Part shown: in pieces, positions 1-5,014 of the stretch | How positions within the stretch are numbered: position 1 is the stretch's first letter | How the letters are laid out: each line of letters opens with the position of its first letter | The notes under the pieces: model-generated | The model's database searches: none | The model's input: the letters and a program-made list of their open reading frames with translations, nothing else | What the model was told of the DNA's origin: nothing | DNA from: an uncultured bacterium | Lineage (GTDB): Bacteria > Bacteroidota > Bacteroidia > Bacteroidales > Paludibacteraceae | Length of the DNA: 5,014 bases | NCBI GenBank assembly: GCA_947074225.1 | Contig: CAMTOX010000167.1 | Coordinates: 1-5,014 of the forward strand | Reading direction: 5' to 3' | Program-made: the position numbers and the translations under genes

Positions 1-35
1 TGTGACTGGAGTTCAGACGTGTGCTCTTCCGATCT
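1..35 (-). other. Illumina TruSeq adapter remnant (artefact)
   Basis: This is synthetic sequence, not genome. Read on the - strand it begins AGATCGGAAGAGC and continues as the i7-side TruSeq adapter, ending with one base (A) that agrees with the first base of the index seen at the other end of the contig. Native DNA starts at about base 36. It was probably left by reads running through short inserts into the adapter. It should be trimmed before any analysis of the contig end. Confidence 0.98.
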
Positions 36-133
36 AAAGTATAATTCATAACCTATGCGAGAATTGGATAATTACAAATATGTTAATTATATATTGAAAT
101 TAAATTCTTATTTTTGCAACAAATAGTACAAAG
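36..133. other. Very AT-rich left flank, upstream region of nth
   Basis: About 98 bases of native DNA separate the adapter from the nth start. The stretch is very AT-rich and no coding frame is credible in it. Its only recognisable signal is the -7-like box at 109-116. Whatever gene lies upstream of nth is off the contig. Confidence 0.7.
109..116 (+). promoter_or_regulatory. Candidate Bacteroidetes -7 promoter box for nth
   Basis: TATTTTTG is an exact match to the Bacteroidetes primary-sigma -7 consensus TAnnTTTG and ends 17 bases before the nth ATG, so the transcript leader would be only about 10 bases. The matching -33 TTG element is not convincing: the TTG at 94-96 is only 12 bases from the box, shorter than the usual spacing of roughly 20. 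In such AT-rich DNA a chance match is possible, but the position fits a promoter for the nth operon. Confidence 0.5.
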
Positions 134-787
134 ATGTCAAAGATTAAACAACTATATAGCGATACCATAGGTTGGTTTGAGGAGAATATGCCTGTTGCCG
201 AAACCGAACTCCATTACGACACCCCTTTTGGGTTACTAGTAGCAGTGATTCTTTCGGCACAGTGCACAGACAAGCGGGTAAATATGATTACCCCTGCGCT
301 GCTTCATGACTACCCCACTGCCGAGGCTATGGCGGAGGCTACTCCAGAGGTGATATTTGAATATATCAAGAGTATCTCTTATCCAAACAATAAATCGAAA
401 CATTTGGCGGGTATGGCGCGCGCTTTGGTGGAACGTTTTAATGGTGAGGTTCCTTCGACCAATGAGGAGCTGGAGTCGCTACCCGGTGTGGGACGCAAAA
501 CGGCTAATGTAATTGCTGCTGTAGTATTCAATAAACCTAAGATGGCTGTAGACACCCATGTATTTAGGGTGGCCGAACGTATTGGACTTACCACAGGCTC
601 TAAAAACCCACTTCAAACAGAACAGAAGCTTATTAAATATATTCCTGAGGAGTTAATTCCTAAAGCACACCATTGGCTCATACTCCATGGACGCTATGTT
701 TGCTTAGCACGCAAACCCAAATGCCAAAGTTGTGGGTTAACTCCCTTTTGTAGGTTTTACTCGAAACAAAACCCCTTGAAAAAATAG
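134..787 (+). CDS. nth: Endonuclease III (DNA glycosylase/AP lyase)
   Basis: This cytoplasmic base-excision-repair enzyme removes oxidised pyrimidines such as thymine glycol and nicks the abasic site by beta-elimination. The 217 residues match the usual length (about 211 in E. coli). LSAQCTD at 39-45 onward carries the conserved Gln43. The helix-hairpin-helix LPGVGRKTAN (116-125) contains the catalytic Lys122, and VDTHVFRV (139-146) contains the catalytic Asp140. HHWLILHGRYVC leads into the [4Fe-4S] ligands C190-x6-C197-x2-C200-x5-C206. Lys122 and the lack of a C-terminal NUDIX-like domain separate it from the paralogue MutY. The ATG at 134 aligns with the E. coli N-terminus and follows an A-rich leader without Shine-Dalgarno sequence, as is usual in this phylum. 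The next gene begins 6 bases after the stop, so the two are probably co-transcribed and perhaps translationally coupled. The enzyme looks fully functional. Confidence 0.97.
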   Translation: MSKIKQLYSDTIGWFEENMPVAETELHYDTPFGLLVAVILSAQCTDKRVNMITPALLHDYPTAEAMAEATPEVIFEYIKSISYPNNKSKHLAGMARALVERFNGEVPSTNEELESLPGVGRKTANVIAAVVFNKPKMAVDTHVFRVAERIGLTTGSKNPLQTEQKLIKYIPEELIPKAHHWLILHGRYVCLARKPKCQSCGLTPFCRFYSKQNPLKK

Positions 788-793
788 AATCAG

Positions 794-1810
794 ATGAAAC
801 ACTATAGGCTTTATACACTCTTATTTTTTATAATGAGCGCACTGCATGCTATGGCAATAAGTTCAGATACCATTGTTGTACGTGGCACAGTAACAGATTC
901 ATTAGGTAATCCGCTCGCTGTTGCCATTGTAGAACAACGGGAAACGCACAATTATGTATTTTCAAAACCCGATGGCACTTTTGAACTTAAGGTAGTCTCT
1001 AAATATGGGAATAAACGGCTTGAGAAAGTGGGCATTCCAATTTATGTTACTTTAGTGGGCTATGATACCCAACCTGTTATATTAAATAATAGCAATAAAG
1101 AAAGTTTGCAGGTGGTATTGATTGAGGGAGGAGAACGTGCTAAAACGCGCAAAGTTAAGAAGTGGAAAACAATTACCTCTCTTTCGGCCTATGTGGGATA
1201 TAATTTCACCGATGTAAGTTTTAACCGTTTCGACGATTTAAGAGACGACCAAGTATATTTATTGAATAAAACGAAAAACTATATTGGCTTTGGCTTTAGT
1301 AGTTATATTCGCAATATATACTTAGATTTAGGATTCTCTTTCTCGCCAACAGTAAAGGGTGAGAGCGAGATTTATAGACACTATTCAGATGGTACTCATA
1401 TAAAATTTAATATTGGCTATGGGTTCCCATTCTATGATAAGAAACTTATTGTTACCCCATATTGGGGTTCTTCCTACCTGGGAATCAATGAGTATATTGC
1501 ACCATTAGACCGAAAAGTATCGTTAGAGAATTATTTGCAACAAGGCTATATGGACCTATTGTTCAAACAGTATATTGCTACCATAGGAGGTAAAGCCGAT
1601 TTGAGGTTATACGAGTTTGGCAAAGGACGACAAGCTATTTATCTCTCGGCTGGAGTGGGCTATAGTTTTCACTATAATTTGTATCCGAAAATATCGGCCA
1701 AAGGTACCCGAATAACATCGCCCAATAGACTTATAGTATTCCCCGTATCGTGCGAGGTTTCTGTGCGTTATATGCTGAATCTTTTTACTTGGAAAGATAA
1801 AAAGCCATAA
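794..1810 (+). CDS. Secreted protein: carboxypeptidase-regulatory-like domain plus predicted outer-membrane beta-barrel
   Basis: I do not recognise a named family for the whole 338-residue protein. Residues 1-21 form a signal peptide with a short basic start, a hydrophobic core and a likely cleavage site after AMA (19-21). Residues about 27-112 look like a CarboxypepD_reg-like beta-sandwich: VRGTVTDSLGNPLAVAIVE followed by the SKPDGTFEL turn and a VTLVGYDTQ strand. This module is common at the N-terminus of Bacteroidetes envelope proteins. A basic linker (about 115-126) leads to roughly 128-330, which is rich in aromatic and glycine residues with alternating hydrophobic positions (for example LSAYVGYNF, NYIGFGFSSY, FNIGYGFPF, YLSAGVGYSFHYN). 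This suggests an outer-membrane barrel of about eight strands. No TonB plug is present and the protein is far too short for SusC. The start is 6 bases after nth with no Shine-Dalgarno sequence; choosing this ATG gives the complete signal peptide. A role as small channel, adhesin or structural protein cannot be separated from sequence alone. Confidence 0.82.
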   Translation: MKHYRLYTLLFFIMSALHAMAISSDTIVVRGTVTDSLGNPLAVAIVEQRETHNYVFSKPDGTFELKVVSKYGNKRLEKVGIPIYVTLVGYDTQPVILNNSNKESLQVVLIEGGERAKTRKVKKWKTITSLSAYVGYNFTDVSFNRFDDLRDDQVYLLNKTKNYIGFGFSSYIRNIYLDLGFSFSPTVKGESEIYRHYSDGTHIKFNIGYGFPFYDKKLIVTPYWGSSYLGINEYIAPLDRKVSLENYLQQGYMDLLFKQYIATIGGKADLRLYEFGKGRQAIYLSAGVGYSFHYNLYPKISAKGTRITSPNRLIVFPVSCEVSVRYMLNLFTWKDKKP

Positions 1811-1841
1811 ATAACAAACCATCTATTTAAAAGCTATTGCT

Positions 1842-1871
1842 CAACTTAACCTGCTTAAAGGAGTTGTTTTT
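1842..1871 (+). terminator. Possible weak intrinsic terminator after the nth operon
   Basis: Thirty-one bases after the stop at 1810, AGGAGTTG (1859-1866) can pair with CAACT (1842-1846) and CCT (1850-1852), leaving a three-base bulge TAA and a six-base loop, directly followed by TTTTT (1867-1871). The arrangement is that of an intrinsic terminator on the + strand, but the stem is imperfect and AT-rich, so the stronger hairpin downstream may do the main work. Confidence 0.35.
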
Positions 1872-1924
1872 AGTTGGTACAATTGTAATAGTTATTGAGT
1901 TTTTGCGACAGATAAAGAAGTTAA

Positions 1925-1964
1925 AAGGCTGCTTGGTTTAGATATTAATCTACCAAGCAGCCTT
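1925..1964. terminator. Bidirectional intrinsic terminator between converging operons
   Basis: AAGGCTGCTTGGT (1925-1937) and its exact reverse complement ACCAAGCAGCCTT (1952-1964) form a 13-bp stem. With a small bulge the stem can be extended by TAGAT (1939-1943) with ATCTA (1948-1952), leaving the loop ATTA. On the + strand the stem is followed by T-rich DNA (1966-1974 and beyond). On the - strand it is followed by TTTTAACTTCTTT. It lies 114 bases after the + strand stop and 38 bases after the - strand stop at 2003, so one element can end transcripts from both sides. Confidence 0.85.
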
Positions 1965-2002
1965 ATGTTTATTTTAACATTTCTATCCAGAGCAAAATAA
2001 GC

Positions 2003-2815
2003 CTATTTTTTAAGTGGATAGTAGTATGTTTGATATAGTTTTTTGTACTTCTTAGAGTCGGTATATTGATTAATAAATGCATTTACCTTTTGGTTTAGTT
2101 CCGGACACTCTACCATGGCCCAGGTAAGATTTTGTGTAAGTCCAAGTAGTGTATTCACATCTAATTCATAGTGATAGCGTTTAGATAAGTTTGCCACATG
2201 TTCCGAACATACCACATAATCAATCTGTCCGCGTGCCACCATGCTATTAAGTAGTTCAGAGCTGATTTCATTTTTCTCAATAATGTTAAAGTTCACTCCT
2301 ACCTCTTCTTTTAAATTCTCTAGGCGCATAATATATGGCGATCCGGCTTCAATATATAGGTCGGCTCCCTCTAAATCTGTTGCTTGTTCAATAAAACCTT
2401 TATCCGATAGGTCTTTGCGTTTCTGTACCAACACCAGTTTTCCTTTCATGATAGGTTGAGCAAGGATAATATGTTTACGACTTTCTGTAGTAATGGGTAT
2501 ATTAGTTAAAAAGATATCGTACTCACCACGTCTAATTCCCTCCAAGCTTTTCTTATAGTCGGGTTCAAGTGTAATATCCAATTGTAGTCCTAAAGAGTCG
2601 GCCAAATCGCGTACCATTTCATAGTAGAATCCTTGTGGTTTGCCATCGGCAATAAAGTAATCAATGGAGTTAAGTTGCGTTACAACCCTAAGAGTTTGAT
2701 CTTCTTGGATATCTTCCCATGTGCGACGTCCCATTTGCGAGAGATAGATGGCAAAGATAACACCGAAGACCAAGAAAATGATGATGATAATAGCCCAAGC
2801 ACCTTTGTTTTTCAT
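2003..2815 (-). CDS. Membrane-anchored family 3 solute-binding protein, MltF N-domain-like
   Basis: This is a periplasmic binding domain that probably recognises an amino acid or another small molecule. Of 270 residues, MKNKGAW precedes one hydrophobic segment (8-26) with no clear signal-peptidase site and no lipobox cysteine, so it is predicted to stay tethered to the inner membrane with the domain outside. The domain spans about 41-268. LRVVTQ (42-47) is the first strand. GFYYEMVRDLADSLGL (62-77) approximates the family 3 signature. GEYDIFLTNIPIT and TESR (97-113) place Arg113 at the usual carboxylate-binding position. After IDYVVC the position where amino-acid binders carry an amine-contacting Asp appears to be Ser204. 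IDYVV and the late LTWAM segment recall the N-terminal domain of the lytic transglycosylase MltF, but the protein ends before any SLT domain. The ATG at 2815 is chosen because the next Met (28) would lose the anchor. It lies 74 bases downstream of the porin gene on the same strand, with no convincing terminator between. No ABC permease or ATPase is in the window. Confidence 0.88.
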   Translation of the reverse strand: MKNKGAWAIIIIIFLVFGVIFAIYLSQMGRRTWEDIQEDQTLRVVTQLNSIDYFIADGKPQGFYYEMVRDLADSLGLQLDITLEPDYKKSLEGIRRGEYDIFLTNIPITTESRKHIILAQPIMKGKLVLVQKRKDLSDKGFIEQATDLEGADLYIEAGSPYIMRLENLKEEVGVNFNIIEKNEISSELLNSMVARGQIDYVVCSEHVANLSKRYHYELDVNTLLGLTQNLTWAMVECPELNQKVNAFINQYTDSKKYKKLYQTYYYPLKK

Positions 2816-2889
2816 ACGCTATAGTGAATCAGAGATTAAACCTTAAAAAAGTAGTTTACCATGAGATGAGTAATGGCTCAACAGTATAA
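2816..2889 (-). other. 74-base gap between porin and solute-binding protein genes
   Basis: Read on the - strand, the gap contains TACTTTTT, a one-mismatch version of TAnnTTTG, with a TTG about 25 bases upstream, which is somewhat too far for a standard -33 element. The only hairpin I see is a 4-bp CCAT/ATGG stem that is not directly followed by a T tract. The gap therefore neither proves nor excludes co-transcription of the two genes; a separate weak promoter is possible. Confidence 0.35.
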
Positions 2890-4824
2890 TTAACCATGGA
2901 AAGTCCACGATAAACCAAACTGGAATGTGCCAGGATTGATTGGATAATTTGGCATAGAGAAATAGTTGTTTCCGCCAAAAAGTCCTTTATTCCAATGGTA
3001 ATATTGTACATAGAAACGCATGCGTTTCAAGTGAAAATTGGCATATACATTCATTTCCGGATAGTTACCCACCATCATCTCATTTTGAAGGTAGAATATT
3101 CCAGTAGCCGGCATATATGTTGGTCCATAATAGGCCGTTGTATATCTGCAACTAACACCAATTTGCGCTGTAAGAACTTTAAACCATACGCCTTTATAAT
3201 AGAGGTTAGTGTAGAGAGCCAAGTCGGGTAAAGGCAATAGTTCAGGGTTACTTGTCATTTGGTATACCAACTTATTATCCCAATGCAACCACCATGCTTT
3301 AAGGTTTATGGTAGCATCTATAGCCAACACCTGTATATTTCCGTCGTATTGTGCCGGTTTAGCATCATAGCCATAGTAGATATAGTTAGATATATTCTCA
3401 AAGTTTACACCTACAGAGATGTTGCGTTTTGGCATGGATAAGCGACCGTTAAATTGTGTTTGGTAAAAGAAGTCGAAATTATTTAGCCAAGCAAAGTGGT
3501 TTGAGAGGTACTTACCTTCCAAGCTAAAGTTGGAGTTTTTCATAAAGGCTGCTCCCCCACTCACCTCGAAAGGTTCTTTACCAATGTTGAAGAACCCATA
3601 GATATTACCATAGAGTCCAAACTCACCTATTTGAGGTCCCAAGACATAGACATAGCCATTAAAGTTATATTTTATATACTTTCCTTCCTCTTTAGACAAT
3701 ACGCCACCCACTTTTAAATTGTTTGAATAGAAGTAACGAAGTTGAAAAGTATCGGTCGTTAAGTTATAGTGGCGTAGGTCGTACTCCACAAATGCCTTAA
3801 GTCCGAACATAAGTTTACGGTTGTATGCTTCCTCGAAAGTAACAGCTAATGTATTCTTTAAAGACCAATAACGTAAATTATCGTTGGTAAATTTCCCCGA
3901 GAAGTAGTTGTTTTGATAAAAACCAGTGGTAATGGAGTCCTTTTCTGTATAGTTACGTCCAATATCTTCAAAACGTATAGAGTGACTAAATGTAGTTACA
4001 GGAATAAAGTCGTAAACAATAGAATCGTTAGGTAAGGTTCTTGGCCGCTCTACGCCTAAGCTATAACGTTGATGAAAGAAATAGTTATAGTTATGGTATT
4101 TGGTTTGTGCTCCGGTAAGATTGGTAGGAATATTCCAAGATTCAAAACTTGCCGAACCTACAATGGCCTGTGGGTCTGTAATATATAGAGGATTTGTAAT
4201 ACCACCATTATCAAAGTTTTTAAAACTATTGAACATGACCGACCCTAAACACTCATACCGTTTACCGGTATAGCTAGCCCATACACCTCCATTCATGAGG
4301 CTTGAGGACTGGTTGGCATATTGTCCACGTCCATATATATAGTTAAAGAGTCCCCCCACGGTAACATGACGGTTCACACTCATAGAGAGTAATAATTTCA
4401 GGTAATCTTCTTCGCGATAACGGGGCAATGCCGAGCGATAGACCAACTGCGAGAATGGCGATTTGGAGTCGAAATAGCGCACATCTTCGGGTAAGATGGT
4501 GTAGGCATCGTATGCCGCAGAGAACATGGTTAATGAACGTATGGTACGATCGAAATAAATTTTAGATTGAAGAGGCGAGCCAAGGTTACCATTCCAGGAA
4601 TTAGCAATACTATAGTTATTTACCGGGTTATTATCTTGGTAACTGGTTATGAGGGTATCTACAGGTACTGTATCTGCTCTACCATATCGTTCGTCGACAC
4701 GCCAATTTGTAATACGGTATTCGGGCTTCTTGGGAGTTTCAGGAGCCGGCGAAGCAAGTGCCATCTGTGCATGAACACTTACTAAAGAGATGAATACTAG
4801 AATTAATAATAGGAGTCTTTTCAT
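2890..4824 (-). CDS. Putative porin, Bacteroidetes outer-membrane beta-barrel protein
   Basis: The 644-residue protein resembles the Bacteroidales 'putative porin' family (Porin_10-like), which is expected to form an outer-membrane beta-barrel channel; no substrate is known to me. MKRLLLLILVFISLVSVHA is a signal peptide with a VHA cleavage site near residue 19. A proline-rich stretch (25-34) and a short segment DTVPVDTLITSYQ (51-63) lead to YSIANSWNGNLGSPLQSKIYFDR (71-93), where NLGSPLQS is the motif I associate with this family. Residues about 90-644 are barrel-like: many aromatic, Asn and Gly residues, alternating patterns, and strands such as YIKYNFNGYVYVLG and FGLYGNIYGFFNIG. The chain ends FGLSWTFHG, a typical aromatic last strand for BAM insertion, with two residues after the final Phe. 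No TonB box or plug domain is seen, so it is not a TonB-dependent receptor. The ATG at 4824 is supported by the signal peptide; the next Met (22) lies after it. It is the first gene of the - strand pair. The reading frame is intact. Confidence 0.88.
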   Translation of the reverse strand: MKRLLLLILVFISLVSVHAQMALASPAPETPKKPEYRITNWRVDERYGRADTVPVDTLITSYQDNNPVNNYSIANSWNGNLGSPLQSKIYFDRTIRSLTMFSAAYDAYTILPEDVRYFDSKSPFSQLVYRSALPRYREEDYLKLLLSMSVNRHVTVGGLFNYIYGRGQYANQSSSLMNGGVWASYTGKRYECLGSVMFNSFKNFDNGGITNPLYITDPQAIVGSASFESWNIPTNLTGAQTKYHNYNYFFHQRYSLGVERPRTLPNDSIVYDFIPVTTFSHSIRFEDIGRNYTEKDSITTGFYQNNYFSGKFTNDNLRYWSLKNTLAVTFEEAYNRKLMFGLKAFVEYDLRHYNLTTDTFQLRYFYSNNLKVGGVLSKEEGKYIKYNFNGYVYVLGPQIGEFGLYGNIYGFFNIGKEPFEVSGGAAFMKNSNFSLEGKYLSNHFAWLNNFDFFYQTQFNGRLSMPKRNISVGVNFENISNYIYYGYDAKPAQYDGNIQVLAIDATINLKAWWLHWDNKLVYQMTSNPELLPLPDLALYTNLYYKGVWFKVLTAQIGVSCRYTTAYYGPTYMPATGIFYLQNEMMVGNYPEMNVYANFHLKRMRFYVQYYHWNKGLFGGNNYFSMPNYPINPGTFQFGLSWTFHG

Positions 4825-4967
4825 AAGTGTACAAAAATAGTGCTTTTTAATGAAACTTCCTATCTCATATAATGAGTTATAGCGTAAGAAAAATTAAACA
4901 ATTTTGAAAATGTTAATAAGTTAATGGATTAAAGAGGAATCTCCTTTTAAAGACTTATGTATTTTTA
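4825..4967 (-). other. Right flank, upstream region of the porin gene
   Basis: These 143 native bases upstream of the porin start contain no plausible coding frame. They are AT-rich and hold the -7-like box at 4832-4839. A small + strand hairpin (4932-4938 with 4942-4948, one G-T pair, three-base loop) has no following T tract, and I do not assign it a function. The neighbouring gene on this side is off the contig. Confidence 0.6.
4832..4839 (-). promoter_or_regulatory. Candidate Bacteroidetes -7 promoter box for the porin gene
   Basis: On the - strand this reads TATTTTTG, an exact TAnnTTTG match and identical to the box before nth. It ends only 7 bases before the porin ATG, so initiation at the normal distance would give a leader of zero to a few bases. 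No TTG-type -33 element is found 17-23 bases upstream. Either the mRNA is leaderless or nearly so, or the match is accidental and the true promoter lies further upstream in the AT-rich flank. Confidence 0.45.
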
Positions 4968-5014
4968 AGATCGGAAGAGCACACGTCTGAACTCCAGTCA
5001 CATTCAGAAATCTC
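4968..5014 (+). other. Illumina TruSeq adapter with i7 index (artefact)
   Basis: The sequence begins AGATCGGAAGAGC and runs through the standard TruSeq i7 adapter up to CCAGTCAC at 5001. It is followed by the 8-base index ATTCAGAA (5002-5009), which I recall as TruSeq HT index D705, and ATCTC, the first bases of the constant sequence beyond the index. It is library sequence, not genome, and forms a perfect 35-bp inverted repeat with bases 1-35. Confidence 0.99.

Noticed and set aside
379..594. Open antisense frame inside nth
   Set aside because: It lies wholly within a well-supported conserved gene, and its translation shows no recognisable domain; it is a frame shadow.
794..1810. TonB-dependent receptor or SusC fragment, because of the carboxypeptidase-like N-terminal domain
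   Set aside because: There is no plug domain or TonB box, and the gene has its own start, signal peptide and stop at a complete, much shorter length with no sign of truncation.
1607..1822. Open antisense frame over the end of the barrel gene
   Set aside because: It overlaps a coding frame with clear domain structure and has low-complexity, unconvincing protein content.
2003..2815. MltF lytic transglycosylase
   Set aside because: Only the solute-binding half is present; the chain stops at residue 270 and no SLT catalytic domain follows in any frame downstream.
2816..2889. Terminator between porin and solute-binding protein genes
   Set aside because: The best stem is only 4 bp (CCAT/ATGG) with a 10-base loop and the T6 run is not adjacent to it.
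4932..4948. Terminator of an off-contig gene in the right flank
   Set aside because: The 7-bp stem includes a G-T pair, has a three-base loop and is followed by AAAGAC rather than a T tract.
36..4967. CRISPR array, tRNA, insertion sequence, defence or toxin-antitoxin system
   Set aside because: I saw no regularly spaced repeats, cloverleaf-like sequence, transposase, or defence or toxin gene; all sizeable coding space is taken by the four described genes.
1..5002. Perfect terminal inverted repeats suggesting a transposon or linear element
   Set aside because: The repeats are TruSeq adapter sequence with a sample index, and no transposase or replication gene is present.

Overview
The window is a complete short contig of AT-rich DNA (roughly 40% GC by eye) from a member of the Bacteroidetes, most likely order Bacteroidales. 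The evidence is a 644-residue protein resembling the Bacteroidales 'putative porin' family, an outer-membrane protein with a carboxypeptidase-regulatory-like domain, no Shine-Dalgarno sequence before any of the four genes, and two copies of the Bacteroidetes -7 promoter box TATTTTTG (consensus TAnnTTTG). Genus or species cannot be told from the sequence. Both ends are not biological: bases 1-35 and 4968-5014 are Illumina TruSeq adapter, the right copy including an 8-base sample index. The native DNA is therefore about 36-4967.

Layout: two gene pairs point at each other. On the + strand, nth (endonuclease III, 134-787) is followed after 6 bases by a gene for a secreted protein with a carboxypeptidase-regulatory-like domain and a predicted small outer-membrane beta-barrel (794-1810). 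On the - strand, a putative porin gene (2890-4824) is followed after 74 bases by a gene for a membrane-anchored family 3 solute-binding protein (2003-2815). A strong hairpin at 1925-1964 lies between the converging pairs and has T-rich DNA on both sides, so it can serve as a shared bidirectional terminator. The flanks, 36-133 and 4825-4967, hold the two candidate promoters and no gene.

How the genes work together: nth is a housekeeping base-excision-repair gene, and its link to an envelope protein is probably only positional. The porin and solute-binding protein pair suggests a path in which a solute crosses the outer membrane and meets a tethered periplasmic binding domain. No permease or ATPase is present, so transport versus sensing is open. 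All four genes appear intact. I found no mobile element, CRISPR array, tRNA, rRNA or defence system, and no convincing undescribed system. The points most worth following are the unpartnered solute-binding protein, the barrel gene tied to nth, and the nearly leaderless porin start.
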